From Rhodovulum sp. 12E13 (GTDB lineage Bacteria; Pseudomonadota; Alphaproteobacteria; Rhodobacterales; Rhodobacteraceae), in the NCBI RefSeq assembly GCF_003340565.1, contig NZ_QPLK01000003.1, forward strand, positions 215,187 through 279,186: a stretch of DNA of 64,000 nt. The letters run 5' to 3'. Numbering within the stretch: position 1 is the first letter of the stretch; each line of letters starts with the position of its first letter. Both the position numbers and the translations under genes were made by a program. Shown here in pieces: positions 27,479 to 36,726 of the stretch. The notes beneath the pieces were generated by a model. The model did not search any database. It saw only the letters and a program-made list of their open reading frames with translations, and was not told where the DNA came from.

Positions 27479-28536
27479 GCCGCGCCCGCCCGGCCGGCAG
27501 GCCTGGCCCGCGATCCGCGCCCCGTCGCGCGCAGGATGCTGCCCGCGATGGCGTCGAGCCGGCATACCTCCGCCACGCCACCCAGCTCGGCGGCGACGCG
27601 CGGCATGCCGTAGACGACGCAACTGGCCGCGTCCTGCCCGATCGTGCGGGCCCCGGCCGCGCGCAGCGCGGCCATGCCTTCTGCCCCGTCGCGGCCCATT
27701 CCGGTCAGGATCACCGCCACGACATGGTCGGCATGGCAAAGCCCCGAGCGGAACAGCACATCGACCGACGGGCGATGCCCGCTCACCTTGTCGCCGGCTT
27801 CGAGCCCGCAGCGGAAGCGACCGGGCGCGCCCTCGAGCACGAGGTGCGTCTCGCCCCCCGGGGCGAGATAGACGCGCCCCGGCCCGACCGGCGCGCCGGG
27901 GCGCGCGAGCGCGACCTCGGGGCAGACCTGCCCCTGCAGGCGCTCGGCGAAGCTGGCGAGAAAGCTCTCGGGCATGTGCTGGGTGATCAGCACGGGCGGC
28001 CCCCCGGCGGGCAGGCCGCCGAGAACCCGCTCGAGCGCGTCGACCCCACCGGTAGAAGCGCCGATCAGCACGACCCGCCCGTTCCAGACATACGGTGAGG
28101 CATCCGCGGCCGGCGCCGGACGGCGCGGCGCGGGCGGTCTGCCCACCGAGGCGCCAGCGGCGACGAAGACCCGCTCGGCGAGGGCGGCGAGCGCCTCTGG
28201 TGCGGCAAGCGTCGGCTTGCCGAGGGCGTCGACGGCGCCGAGCGAAAGCGCTTCGACCGCCGAGCGGCTGCCCTTGTGCGTCTCGGACGAGAACATCACG
28301 ACCGGCATCGGCCGCAGGCGCATGATCTTTTCGAGGAACGAGATGCCGTCCATGCGGGGCATCTCGACGTCGAGAGTGATCACGTCGGGGTCGGTGCCCT
28401 TGATGACCTCCCGGGCTTCATAGGGGTCGCCCGCCTCGCCCACGACGTCGAACCGCCCGTCGTCGCGCAGCACCTTGCCGATCATCGCCCGCATGGTGGG
28501 GGAATCGTCGACGACCACGACACGCTTGCGCTGCAT
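27475..28536 (-). CDS. cheB: Chemotaxis protein-glutamate methylesterase CheB
   Basis: A 353-residue CheB with an N-terminal receiver (acidic pair in VVVVDDSPTMR, phosphorylation Asp in ITLDVEMPRMDG) and a C-terminal methylesterase whose triad residues are seen in GASTGG (Ser), QHMP (His) and GMGRDGAEGM (Asp). It removes receptor methyl groups, opposing CheR. It is the first gene of the cheB-cheD pair. The upstream extension of the reading frame has no receiver homology, so the ATG at 28536 is chosen. Confidence 0.96.
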   Translation of the reverse strand: MQRKRVVVVDDSPTMRAMIGKVLRDDGRFDVVGEAGDPYEAREVIKGTDPDVITLDVEMPRMDGISFLEKIMRLRPMPVVMFSSETHKGSRSAVEALSLGAVDALGKPTLAAPEALAALAERVFVAAGASVGRPPAPRRPAPAADASPYVWNGRVVLIGASTGGVDALERVLGGLPAGGPPVLITQHMPESFLASFAERLQGQVCPEVALARPGAPVGPGRVYLAPGGETHLVLEGAPGRFRCGLEAGDKVSGHRPSVDVLFRSGLCHADHVVAVILTGMGRDGAEGMAALRAAGARTIGQDAASCVVYGMPRVAAELGGVAEVCRLDAIAGSILRATGRGSRARPAGRAGAA

Positions 28537-28889
28537 GCACACTCCATCCGCGGCGCCCTTGCAGGGCAGGGGCGCGACGGGGCCCGGTCCCGTCGGGTGA
28601 CGTTGTGGCACCGATCCCTGAACAGCCGCTTAACGCGCGCCGGCGGCGCCACTGGCCGCCAGCGCCCGCGGATCGGCGCTCCCCGGAACGACAGGGAGCG
28701 CCGCCAGCCCGTGCGCCCCGTCGTGGGTCGCTGGCACGTCGCAGCGGGCCGGCGGAGACGCGGCGGCGGCAGCGGGGCTGCGCCCGGAACGCCCGGGATC
28801 GGGGCCGGAGCGGGGCCGGAGCGGGGGGCGGAGCAGCGGCGAGGGCGATCCGGCTTGCCCCCTCCGCACGCCCGTGCAACGAGCAGAGC
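28537..28889. other. Spacer upstream of cheB with hairpin and short tandem repeats
   Basis: This 353-base region between divergent genes must hold the cheB promoter. It contains a perfect 10-bp hairpin (CGGCGCTCCC at 28674-28683 with 28694-28703, 10-base loop), a weaker one near 28576-28597, and tandem 11-base units close to GGGGCCGGAGC at 28801-28834. I see no gene in it. Confidence 0.55.
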
Positions 28890-29987
28890 ATGGTCTCTTC
28901 CCGACTGATGCCGCTGCTGCCCCCGCCGGCAGACCGGCCGCGCGTGGTCTTCGCGCTCGCGCTCGGCCTCGCCGGGGGTGGTCTCGCCACGCTCGTCGGC
29001 CTGCCCCTGCCCTGGATGCTGGGGCCGATGCTGGTCTGCGCCGCCGCTGCGCTCGGCGGGCTGCCGGTGGTGGGGCCGGTGGCGGCACGGCCCGTCGTGA
29101 TACCGGTGATCGGGGTGATGCTGGGGGCGGGATTCTCGCCCGGCATCCTGGGCGAGCTGGGCGGATGGGCCGGCACGTTCGTGCTGCTGCCGCCCTTCCT
29201 GATCGCGGGCGGACTCTCCTCGTGGCTCTGGTTCCGCACGGTCGGCGGCTACGACGCGCGCACGGCCTTCTTCTGCGCCGCGCCGGGAGGGCTGAACGAG
29301 ATGATCATCCTCGGCGCCGAGGCGGGCGCCGACGAGCGCCGCATCGCGCTGGCCCATGCGCTGCGGATCTTCGTGGCGATCACCGCCGTCGCGCTCGGCT
29401 TCGCCCTGCTCGGCGGAACGACGACCGCTGGGCTCGACGCGGCGCATACCGGGTTCGCCGACCTCGGCCCCCTCGACGCGGTGATGCTGCTCGCCTGCGC
29501 CGTGGCCGGCGTGCCGATGGCGCGGGTGCTGCGGCTGCCGGCGCCCGCGCTCTTCGGGCCGATGACGCTGTCGGCGGCGCTGCATCTCACCGGGCTGGTC
29601 ACGGTGCCGCCGCCCACCGTGCTCGTCGGCGTCGCGCAGCTCGTGATCGGGACGGTGCTCGGCTGCCGCTTCGTCGGCGCGAGCCTGCGCGAGACCGGAC
29701 GCGACATGCTGCTCGGCGCCGGGGCGACCCTCCTGCTGCTGATGGTGACGCTGGTCTTCGCCAGCCTCGTCGCCGCGCTGACGCCTGCGCCGTGGAGCCA
29801 GGTGGTGCTCGCCTATTCTCCCGGCGGTCTGGCCGAGATGAGCCTTCTGGCGCTCGCCAAGAACCAGGACGTGGCCTATGTCGCGACGGCCCATATTGCG
29901 CGCATCGTGCTCATTCTGCTCGCGATCCAGCCTCTTCTGCGCCTGCTCGGCGAGCGGCTGCCACCACCCCCACCCCCGCGCGGCTGA
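28890..29987 (+). CDS. AbrB-family membrane protein (ammonia monooxygenase-type transporter)
   Basis: A 365-residue inner-membrane protein with ten to eleven hydrophobic segments and an internal repeat: the glycine-rich motif LPLPWMLGPML near residue 40 recurs as LPAPALFGPMTL near 220. This is the pattern of the AbrB (DUF ammonia monooxygenase-like) family of putative transporters or regulators; the family name does not mean ammonia oxidation and has nothing to do with the DNA-binding AbrB. PGGLNEM and PGGLAEM are equivalent motifs in the two halves. Substrate unknown. It ends in a poly-proline run. ATG at 28908 is an alternative start. Confidence 0.82.
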   Translation: MVSSRLMPLLPPPADRPRVVFALALGLAGGGLATLVGLPLPWMLGPMLVCAAAALGGLPVVGPVAARPVVIPVIGVMLGAGFSPGILGELGGWAGTFVLLPPFLIAGGLSSWLWFRTVGGYDARTAFFCAAPGGLNEMIILGAEAGADERRIALAHALRIFVAITAVALGFALLGGTTTAGLDAAHTGFADLGPLDAVMLLACAVAGVPMARVLRLPAPALFGPMTLSAALHLTGLVTVPPPTVLVGVAQLVIGTVLGCRFVGASLRETGRDMLLGAGATLLLLMVTLVFASLVAALTPAPWSQVVLAYSPGGLAEMSLLALAKNQDVAYVATAHIARIVLILLAIQPLLRLLGERLPPPPPPRG

Positions 29988-30014
29988 TCGATCTGCAACA
30001 GGCCCCGCCCGAAA

Positions 30015-30034
30015 GGTCCGGGGCCGACCGGACC
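30015..30034 (+). terminator. Hairpin after the AbrB-type gene
   Basis: GGTCCGG (30015-30021) pairs with CCGGACC (30028-30034) over a 6-base loop, 27 bases after the stop codon. No U-run follows, so it may be a Rho-dependent stop site or 3' protection. Confidence 0.4.
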
Positions 30035-30133
30035 CGTTGCGGCGGGAGGGCGCGCATGCGCCACTCTCGGGCAGGACGGCGAAGACTGTCCCGCATATCA
30101 CACCGCCCCGAGCAGACGACAGGACCAGGCGAC

Positions 30134-30280
30134 ATGCCCTCTCCCACCACCGATCAGCCGGCGCCCGCGCCCCGGCGGCCCAGCACCCGCCAGGAGGCCG
30201 ACCGCCGCGAGTCGCACCTGAAGACCTCCGAGGCCGAGCCCGCGCCGAAGCCCGCCATCAACGACTGGGCCAGCCTCTGA
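30134..30280 (+). CDS. Small hydrophilic protein, 48 residues, unknown
   Basis: A short, highly charged, proline-rich frame that begins MPSPTTDQPAPAPRR and ends AINDWASL. It has no signal peptide or membrane segment and looks disordered, with a basic middle (RQEADRRESHLK). It ends 13 bases before a perfect terminator, which fits a real gene's end. Such small proteins with a conserved C-terminal tail occur in Rhodobacterales, but I do not recognise a family. Coding status is probable, not certain. Confidence 0.5.
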   Translation: MPSPTTDQPAPAPRRPSTRQEADRRESHLKTSEAEPAPKPAINDWASL

Positions 30281-30293
30281 GCTGACGGCACGA

Positions 30294-30328
30294 AAAAGGC
30301 CGCCAAAGCATGGGCTTGGCGGCCTTTT
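30294..30328. terminator. Bidirectional intrinsic terminator between small ORF and ndk
   Basis: AAAAGGCCGCCAA (30294-30306) is the exact reverse complement of TTGGCGGCCTTTT (30316-30328), giving a 13-bp stem with a 9-base loop. The A-run on one side and T-run on the other make it a classic terminator in both directions, serving the small gene on the plus strand and ndk on the minus strand. Confidence 0.92.
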
Positions 30329-30347
30329 CATACGTGGCGATCCGGGA

Positions 30348-30770
30348 TCAGCCGACGATCTCGGTCTGCGCGAAGAAGAACGCGATCTCCTCCGCCGCCG
30401 TCTCGGGCGCGTCGGAGCCGTGCACCGAGTTCTCGCCGACCGACTGGGCGAACTCCGCCCGGATCGTGCCCGGCGCGGCGTCGGCGGGGTTGGTCGCGCC
30501 CATCACCTCGCGGTTCTTGGCGATCGCGCCCTCGCCCTCGAGGACCTGCAGCACGACCGGGCCCGAGGCCATGAACTCGCACAGCTCTCCGTAGAACGGG
30601 CGCTCGGCATGGACCTTGTAGAATTCCTGCGCCTGCTCGAGCGTGAGCTTCACCCGCTTCTGGGCGACGATGCGCAGGCCCGCCTCCTCGAACTTGGCGT
30701 TGATCCGGCCGGTGAGGTTGCGGGCGGTCGCGTCGGGCTTGATGATGCTGAAGGTGCGTTCGGTCGCCAT
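30348..30770 (-). CDS. ndk: Nucleoside diphosphate kinase
   Basis: A 140-residue NDK, the standard length, that equalises nucleoside di- and triphosphate pools by ping-pong phosphate transfer. The phosphorylated residue is His117 in NSVHGSD; the N-terminus [11 protein letters not shown] and the Kpn loop [11 protein letters not shown] are intact. The gene is single and ends in the perfect terminator just downstream. Confidence 0.97.
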   Translation of the reverse strand: MATERTFSIIKPDATARNLTGRINAKFEEAGLRIVAQKRVKLTLEQAQEFYKVHAERPFYGELCEFMASGPVVLQVLEGEGAIAKNREVMGATNPADAAPGTIRAEFAQSVGENSVHGSDAPETAAEEIAFFFAQTEIVG

Positions 30771-30967
30771 TGTTCTCTCTCCTGTCCGGGGGCGTGCGGG
30801 CGCCCCTGTCGAAAACCGGCGCCCCGGTAGCATGGGGCATGGGCGGGGGAAAGGCGCTTTCCCGCGGGGCCGGGCGCGGGCATTGCGCTGCGTGGATCGG
30901 CCCGCCCCCGCGCGCCCCTCGCCTGCGCCCGCTTGCACCGTGTCGCGCGGGCGGGTAGCTCGCGGCC

Positions 30968-32830
30968 ATGGCGCGCGCTCCCCTGATGCAACTCACCGAC
31001 GTCTCCCTCGGCCTCGGGGCCGACCGGCTGTTCGACGGCCTCGATCTCGTGATCCAGCCGGGCGACCGGGTGGCGCTGGTGGGCCGCAACGGTTCCGGCA
31101 AGTCGACGCTGCTTCGGGTGATGGCGGGGCTGGTCGAGCCCGATGCCGGGGCCCGCGTCGTGCCCGCCGGCGTGTCGGTGGGCTACATGGAGCAGGAGCC
31201 CGACCTGACCGGCTTCGCCACCCTCGGCGATTTCGCGAGCGCCGGGCTGGAGCCGGGCGAGGCGTGGCGGGTGGAGGCGGCCGCCGAGGGGCTGGGGCTG
31301 GCGCTCGCGGCTGACCCTGCGCGCGCCTCGGGCGGCGAACGGCGCCGGGCGGCGCTCGCGCGCCTGCTCGCCGCCGAGGCCGACCTGATGCTCCTCGACG
31401 AGCCCACCAACCACCTCGACATCGGCGCGATCCAGTGGCTCGAGGAGCGGCTGGCCGCGACCAGGGCCGCCTACGTGCTGATCTCGCACGACCGCGCCTT
31501 CCTCAGCCGCCTTACCCGCGCCACGCTCTGGCTCGACCGCGGCACGGTGCGTCGGCAGGAGGCGGGGTTCGAGGCGTTCGAGGCATGGCGCGAGAAGGTG
31601 TGGGCCGAGGAAGACGCCGCCGCCCACAAGCTTGACCGCCGGATCAGGTCGGAGGCGCGCTGGGCCGTCGAGGGAATCAGCGCGCGGCGCAAGCGCAACC
31701 AGGGCCGCGTGCGACGCCTGCAGGAGATGCGCGCCGAGCGGGCCGCGCAGATCAGGCGGCAGGGCACGGCGGCGATGGAATTCGGCTCGTCCGGCAAGAC
31801 CGGCAAGCTGGTGGTCGAGGCGCGCGGCATCTCCAAGAGCTACGGCGACCGCCCGGTCGTGCGCGATTTCTCGATCCGGGTGGGCCGGGGCGAGCGGCTG
31901 GCGCTGGTGGGGCCGAACGGCGCGGGCAAGACGACGCTCCTGAAGATGATGATCGGGCAGCTCGCCCCCGACACGGGCGAGGTGCGGATGGGCACGAATA
32001 TCGAGCTTGCCGTGTTCGACCAGGCCCGAGCGGCGCTCGCCCCCGACGCGACGCTGTGGGAGAGCCTGACGGGCGACCCGGCCATGCGCATCTCGGGCCG
32101 CGCCGACCAGGTGATGGTGCGGGGCGAGCCCCGCCACGTCGTGAGCTACCTCAACGACTTTCTCTTCACCGACGAGCAGGCCCGCGCGCCCGTCCGGGCG
32201 CTGTCGGGCGGCGAGAAGGCGCGGCTCCTGCTGGCGCGGCTCATGGCGCACCCCGCGAACCTGCTGGTGCTCGACGAGCCCACGAACGACCTCGACATCG
32301 AGACGCTCGATCTGCTGCAGGAGCTCGTCTCGGAGTTCGACGGCACGGTGATCCTCGTCAGCCACGACCGCGACTTCCTCGACCGGACGGCGACGACGAC
32401 CGTGGCGATGGAGGGCGACGGGCACGCGGTCGTCTATGCCGGCGGCTGGTCGGACATGCAGGCGCAGCGGGCGGCGGGCGGGGCCGGGCCGGCCTCTGTG
32501 GGACCGGCGGGAAAGGCGAAGCCGGCACGAACGGCGACGCGCAGCAAGGCGCCCGCCGCCCCCGCGCCAGACCGCGGGCCCGCTGGCCCTGCGCCGGCGC
32601 TCAGCTTCACCGAAAGGCACCGGCTCGAGGCGCTGCCGGGCGAGATCGAACGTCTGGAAGCCGAGATCGGCAAGCTCGAGGCGCTGCTGTCGGATTCGGG
32701 CCTCTACACCCGCGAACCGGTCAAGTTCGCCAAGGCGACGGAGGCACTGTCAGAGCGTCAGGCCCGACTGTCGGCCGCCGAGGAGGAGTGGCTGGCGCTG
32801 GAGGAGAAGGCGGAAGCGGCGGGCGGCTGA
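30968..32830 (+). CDS. uup: ABC-F ATPase, Uup-like
   Basis: A 620-residue soluble protein with two ABC domains in one chain and no membrane segment. First Walker [10 protein letters not shown], signature ASGGERRR, Walker [13 protein letters not shown]; second Walker [10 protein letters not shown], signature LSGGEKARL, Walker [13 protein letters not shown], separated by a basic linker of about 80 residues. A Pro/Ala hinge (about 510-550) leads to a C-terminal coiled coil ([22 protein letters not shown]), the Uup DNA- or ribosome-binding tail. ABC-F proteins act on ribosomes. It is divergent from ndk. Confidence 0.9.
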   Translation: MARAPLMQLTDVSLGLGADRLFDGLDLVIQPGDRVALVGRNGSGKSTLLRVMAGLVEPDAGARVVPAGVSVGYMEQEPDLTGFATLGDFASAGLEPGEAWRVEAAAEGLGLALAADPARASGGERRRAALARLLAAEADLMLLDEPTNHLDIGAIQWLEERLAATRAAYVLISHDRAFLSRLTRATLWLDRGTVRRQEAGFEAFEAWREKVWAEEDAAAHKLDRRIRSEARWAVEGISARRKRNQGRVRRLQEMRAERAAQIRRQGTAAMEFGSSGKTGKLVVEARGISKSYGDRPVVRDFSIRVGRGERLALVGPNGAGKTTLLKMMIGQLAPDTGEVRMGTNIELAVFDQARAALAPDATLWESLTGDPAMRISGRADQVMVRGEPRHVVSYLNDFLFTDEQARAPVRALSGGEKARLLLARLMAHPANLLVLDEPTNDLDIETLDLLQELVSEFDGTVILVSHDRDFLDRTATTTVAMEGDGHAVVYAGGWSDMQAQRAAGGAGPASVGPAGKAKPARTATRSKAPAAPAPDRGPAGPAPALSFTERHRLEALPGEIERLEAEIGKLEALLSDSGLYTREPVKFAKATEALSERQARLSAAEEEWLALEEKAEAAGG

Positions 32831-33006
32831 CGCCAACCGCCTTGCGAGTCGGCCTGCTTTCCGCCCCCGGTCGGGCCGGTCGGGCCGGGCGCCCCGACTT
32901 CGGTCGGGCCGGGCGCCTGCCGACCGGCCTCGGGCGAGAGGCGTCGATCCGGTGGGCTTGCTCACCCGCGCCCGATCCTGCCGGAACGCGCGACCCGCAG
33001 GGGCCG

Positions 33007-33597
33007 TCAGCGCACCAGCGTCAGGGCGCCGCCCCCGATGCGCACCTCGCTGAAGCGATCGAGATAGGTCATGCCAAGCAGCGAGCCGGTCATCTCGCCG
33101 CCATTGACGACCGCCGGCACGCCCGTGTCGGCGATGCCGCCAAGGCGCACCTCGTCGAGCCAGACGCGGGCGGTCGAGACCATGCCGTTGGCCGTGCGCG
33201 CCGCGCCCACGAAGGCGAGTTCGCTCGGGTCGAGGCCGACGCGGCGGGCGTCGTCGGCCGAGAGCACGATGTCGGTCGCGCCGGTATCCACCACGAAGCG
33301 GACAGGCGTGCCGTTGACCTCGAGGACCATGCGGTAGTGCCCGTCGGCCGAGCGCGGCACGACCACGCGCCCCTCGTCGGTGAACACCGATTGCTGCGGG
33401 GTCACCGTCCCCTGCAGATCCGACCACAATCCATAGCCCGCGATCACGCCGATGAAGATCAGCGCCCACAGGCCCGCCTGCCGCAACCCCTGCCCGAGGC
33501 TCTGCCGGTGCGAGAGGAAAAAGTAGCCGGCCAGCACCGAGCCGAGCAGCACGAGGTAAAGAAGCGAGGCGGTCTGTTCGCCGGTCATCTCGGGCAT
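33007..33597 (-). CDS. Membrane-anchored retropepsin-like aspartic protease
   Basis: A 196-residue protein with two N-terminal hydrophobic helices (about residues 9-25 and 33-52) and a C-terminal retropepsin-like domain with the active-site motif FVVDTGATDIVLS and a flap/loop region GMVSTARVWL. Clan AA members of this kind (TIGR02281 type) have a single DTG and would work as dimers, probably in the periplasm. Natural substrates are unknown. An ATG three codons downstream is an equally possible start. It is flanked by an ABC-F gene and marC, with no evident functional link. Confidence 0.84.
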   Translation of the reverse strand: MPEMTGEQTASLLYLVLLGSVLAGYFFLSHRQSLGQGLRQAGLWALIFIGVIAGYGLWSDLQGTVTPQQSVFTDEGRVVVPRSADGHYRMVLEVNGTPVRFVVDTGATDIVLSADDARRVGLDPSELAFVGAARTANGMVSTARVWLDEVRLGGIADTGVPAVVNGGEMTGSLLGMTYLDRFSEVRIGGGALTLVR

Positions 33598-33761
33598 GGT
33601 GGCCTTTCTCGTCGTGGCCGGGCGCGGTCGCCGCCCCGGTCTCACAGATAGGGCGGCCTGCGACAGGCTGCCAGAGCCGGCATGCATGGGCGCGGCGCAT
33701 GGGCCGCCGTGCACCGAGACACCGGGCGGCGGGCACGCGGCTCCGGTCAAGATCGGCCCGC

Positions 33762-34394
33762 TCAGGCCGGGATGAGCCCCGCGCCCTCGATCCCGTCGAG
33801 CACGAACTGCACCGACAGCGCGGCCAGCAGCATGCCCAGGAGTCGCGTGACCACCAGGATGCCGGTCGCCCCCAGCGCCCGCTCGATCAGGCCCGAGGCG
33901 AGGAACAACAGCAGCACCAGCGCCAGCACCGCCGCCATGACGAGGTGCACGCCGACAAGGTGCAGCGCGCGCCCGTCCGCCGGGGCCTGCCCGGCCAGCA
34001 GGATCATCGAGGCGATGGCGCCCGGCCCCGCGATCAGCGGGATGGCGAGCGGAAAGACCGAGGGATCGGGACGATCGTCGTCGTCCTCCGCGCTCTGCTG
34101 GCGCCGGCGCGTGCGCCGGTCGAACAGCATGTCGAGCGCAGTGAGGAACAAAAGGATCCCGCCGGCAATCCGGAAGGCGGGCATCGAGATGCCGACGAAG
34201 CCCAGAACCGCCTCGCCCGCCAGCCCGAACAGTGTCAGCAGCCCCAGCGCGATCAGGCAGGCCCGCAGGGCGATCGCCCGCCGCCGCGCGCCCGTCTCGC
34301 CCGCGGTGAGCGCCACGAAGAGCGGGGCCATGCCTATGGGGTCGATCACGACGAAGAGCGTGACGAAGGCCGAGAGGAGGAAGGTCGGGTCCAT
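33762..34394 (-). CDS. MarC-family inner-membrane protein
   Basis: A 210-residue protein with six hydrophobic segments split into two halves by an acidic/basic cytoplasmic loop (RRTRRRQQSAEDDDDRPDP). The motifs VVIDPIGMAPLF near the start and PLAIPLIAGPGAIASMIL in the middle define MarC/UPF0056. The family was once tied to multiple antibiotic resistance, but this has not held up and its role is unknown. The upstream frame extension is rejected because it covers a repeat element and lacks homology. Confidence 0.88.
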   Translation of the reverse strand: MDPTFLLSAFVTLFVVIDPIGMAPLFVALTAGETGARRRAIALRACLIALGLLTLFGLAGEAVLGFVGISMPAFRIAGGILLFLTALDMLFDRRTRRRQQSAEDDDDRPDPSVFPLAIPLIAGPGAIASMILLAGQAPADGRALHLVGVHLVMAAVLALVLLLFLASGLIERALGATGILVVTRLLGMLLAALSVQFVLDGIEGAGLIPA

Positions 34395-34500
34395 GCCGAA
34401 GACCGCCCTAGACCGACCTCCGTGCCGGCTCAAGCGCTCTCTCCCCTCCCGCTCCGCACCCGCGACCGCGTCCTCGCCGGCGGGCCGCGGCGACGCGCCC

Positions 34501-34565
34501 GGCCCTCCTTCTTCTTGCCTCAAATATCCCGGGGGAGTCGCCCGGCACGGGCGACGGGGGCAGCG
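34501..34565 (-). repeat. 3'-end repeat element, copy B
   Basis: Reading on the minus strand this matches copy A (18384-18449) through nearly its full length, with one deleted base and a few changes: hairpin stem of 8 bp (34548-34555 with 34537-34544), then GACTCCCCCGGGATATTTGA and an A/G-rich tail. The hairpin loop differs from copy A while the stem is kept. It starts 46 bases after the stop of the ABC-F gene on the same strand. Confidence 0.75.
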
Positions 34566-34611
34566 CCCCCCGATCGCGGCTGCCGCCCGCGCGAGGCGCG
34601 CCGCCCTTGCG

Positions 34612-36474
34612 TCAGGCCGCTTCCTCGGCCGCCTCCAGCCGTTCGGCGGCGCGCATCCAGAGCGCCTCGGCCTTGTCGATCGCCTCCATTACCTCGGCGT
34701 ACTTCGCCTGCCACGCCTCGCGCCGGGCCTCCATCCCCTCCTCGTAGGCGGACGGGTCGCCGAGGCGGCGGGCAAGCTCGTCGCGCATTTCCTCGAGCTT
34801 TTCCATCCGCGCCTCGCAGCGCCGCAGCTCGGCCCGCATCTCCTTGAGATCGGCGTGCGAGGGCCGGGCCGGCCTGGCCGCTGCCTTCGCGGGCTTGCGC
34901 CCTGCCACCGGCTGATCCTGCCCCAGCAGCATCATCCGGTAGCTCTCGAGGTCGCCGTCCCAGGCCGTCACCCGGCCGTCCTTCACCAGCCACAGCCGGT
35001 CTGCCACGAGCGACAGAAGGTGCATGTCGTGGCTGACGAGGATCACCGCGCCGGTATAGGCGTTGAGCGCCTCCACCAGCGCCTCGCGGCTCTCGATGTC
35101 GAGGTGGTTGGTCGGCTCGTCGAGGATCAGCATGTGCGGCGCGTCGAGCGTCGCCAGCAGGAGCGACAGCCGCGCCTTCTGCCCGCCCGACAACCGGCCG
35201 ACCTCGGTCTCGGCCTGCGCGGCGGTCAGCCCGAACCCCGCGAGGCGGGCGCGCAGCCGCTTCGGCTCCTCGCCCGGGCGGTCGCGGCGCAGGTGTTCCA
35301 GCGGGGTTTCCTCCACCCGCAGCTCGTCGACCTGGTGCTGGGCGAAGTAGCCGACCCGCAGCTTCTGGGTGAAGCGCAGGTGCCCCTCCATCGGGTCGAG
35401 GCGCTTCGACAGCAGCTTGGCCAGCGTCGACTTGCCCTCGCCGTTGCGCCCCAGGAGCGCGATCCGGTCGTCCTGGTCGATGCGCAGGGACAGGCGCGAG
35501 AGCACCGCGCAGCCGTCATACCCCACCGCAGCGGCGTCGGCCTGCACGATGGGCGGCGCGAGCTCCTCGGGCGCGGGAAAGGTGAAGGCGCGCAGGGCCG
35601 CCTCCTGCGGGGTGGCGATCGGCTTCATCCGCGCGAGCATCTTGAGGCGCGACTGCGCCTGCCGCGCCTTGTCGGCCTTGTAGCGGAAGCGGTCGACATA
35701 GCTCTGCAGGTGCGCGCGCCGGGCCTCCTGCTTCTTCGCCTCCGCCTCGGCCACGGCGATGCGCGCGGCGCGCGTCTCGGCGAACGTGTCGTAGGGGCCG
35801 GAATAGAGCGTGAGCCTGCGATCCTCGAGATGCAGGATATGGCCGACCGCGCGGTTCAGCAGCCCCCTGTCGTGGCTGATGACGAGCACGGTATGGGGGT
35901 AGCGGGCGAGGTAGCTCTCGAGCCAGAGCGCGCCCTCGAGGTCGAGATAGTTCGTCGGCTCGTCGAGCAGCAGCAGGTCGGGCGCCGAGAACAGCACGGC
36001 GGCCAGCGCCACCCGCATCCGCCAGCCGCCCGAGAAGGCCGAGCACGGCATCGCCTGCTCGGCGTCGGTAAAGCCCAGACCCTTGAGGATCGCCGCCGCG
36101 CGGCCCTCGGCGGACCAGGCGTCGATGTCGGCGAGCCGCGTCTGGATGTCGGCGATCCGGGCGGGGTCGGCGGCCGTCTCGGCCTCGGCGAGCAGGCCCG
36201 CGCGCTCGGTATCGGCGGCGAGCACCGTATCGAGGAGCGACACCTCGTTGCCGGGCACCTCCTGGTCGACGCCGCCGATCCGCGCCCGGGCGGGCAGCTC
36301 GATCCGGCCGCCCTCGAGGGCGAGTTCGCCCCGGATCAGGCGGAAGAGCGTGGTCTTGCCCGCGCCGTTGCGGCCGACGATCCCCACCTTGTGACCGGCG
36401 GGAATGGTGGCCGAGGCCGCCTCGAACAGCGGGCGGCCCTCGACCGAGTAGGAGATGTCATCGATGCGCAGCAT
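34612..36474 (-). CDS. ABC-F ATPase, YheS-like
   Basis: A 620-residue ABC-F protein with two ATPase domains: Walker A GRNGAGKTT at about 35-43, FSGGWRMR signature and LLLLDEPTNYLDLEG in the first; GRNGEGKST, LSGGQKARL and [11 protein letters not shown] in the second. The linker between them is long and basic (KKQEARRAHLQSYVDRFRYK), and the C-terminus is a coiled coil. It resembles YheS/ABCF3 translation factors rather than Uup. The ATG at 36474 gives the usual MLRIDD start; one nine codons upstream is possible. Confidence 0.9.
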   Translation of the reverse strand: MLRIDDISYSVEGRPLFEAASATIPAGHKVGIVGRNGAGKTTLFRLIRGELALEGGRIELPARARIGGVDQEVPGNEVSLLDTVLAADTERAGLLAEAETAADPARIADIQTRLADIDAWSAEGRAAAILKGLGFTDAEQAMPCSAFSGGWRMRVALAAVLFSAPDLLLLDEPTNYLDLEGALWLESYLARYPHTVLVISHDRGLLNRAVGHILHLEDRRLTLYSGPYDTFAETRAARIAVAEAEAKKQEARRAHLQSYVDRFRYKADKARQAQSRLKMLARMKPIATPQEAALRAFTFPAPEELAPPIVQADAAAVGYDGCAVLSRLSLRIDQDDRIALLGRNGEGKSTLAKLLSKRLDPMEGHLRFTQKLRVGYFAQHQVDELRVEETPLEHLRRDRPGEEPKRLRARLAGFGLTAAQAETEVGRLSGGQKARLSLLLATLDAPHMLILDEPTNHLDIESREALVEALNAYTGAVILVSHDMHLLSLVADRLWLVKDGRVTAWDGDLESYRMMLLGQDQPVAGRKPAKAAARPARPSHADLKEMRAELRRCEARMEKLEEMRDELARRLGDPSAYEEGMEARREAWQAKYAEVMEAIDKAEALWMRAAERLEAAEEAA

Positions 36475-36726
36475 GCGGGCGTGTGACACCGCCGCCGGCA
36501 TGCTGTCAATTCGCCGGCGGCGCGCAGCCCCCACCGCGGCCGGAGACCGCGGCAGCGCCCCGAGAGCGCCCCCGAGAGCGCGCCGGTAGCGCCGCCCAGG
36601 GCGAACGGCGCCGGGCGCGGCCCGCGCAAGGGGGGCGGCTGCCGGTCGCCCGGCGCCCTCGCCGATTTGGACAGCGGCGCCCGTCTCGGCTAAACCGCGA
36701 TTCGGGGTGAGGCTGGGAGCCACGCG

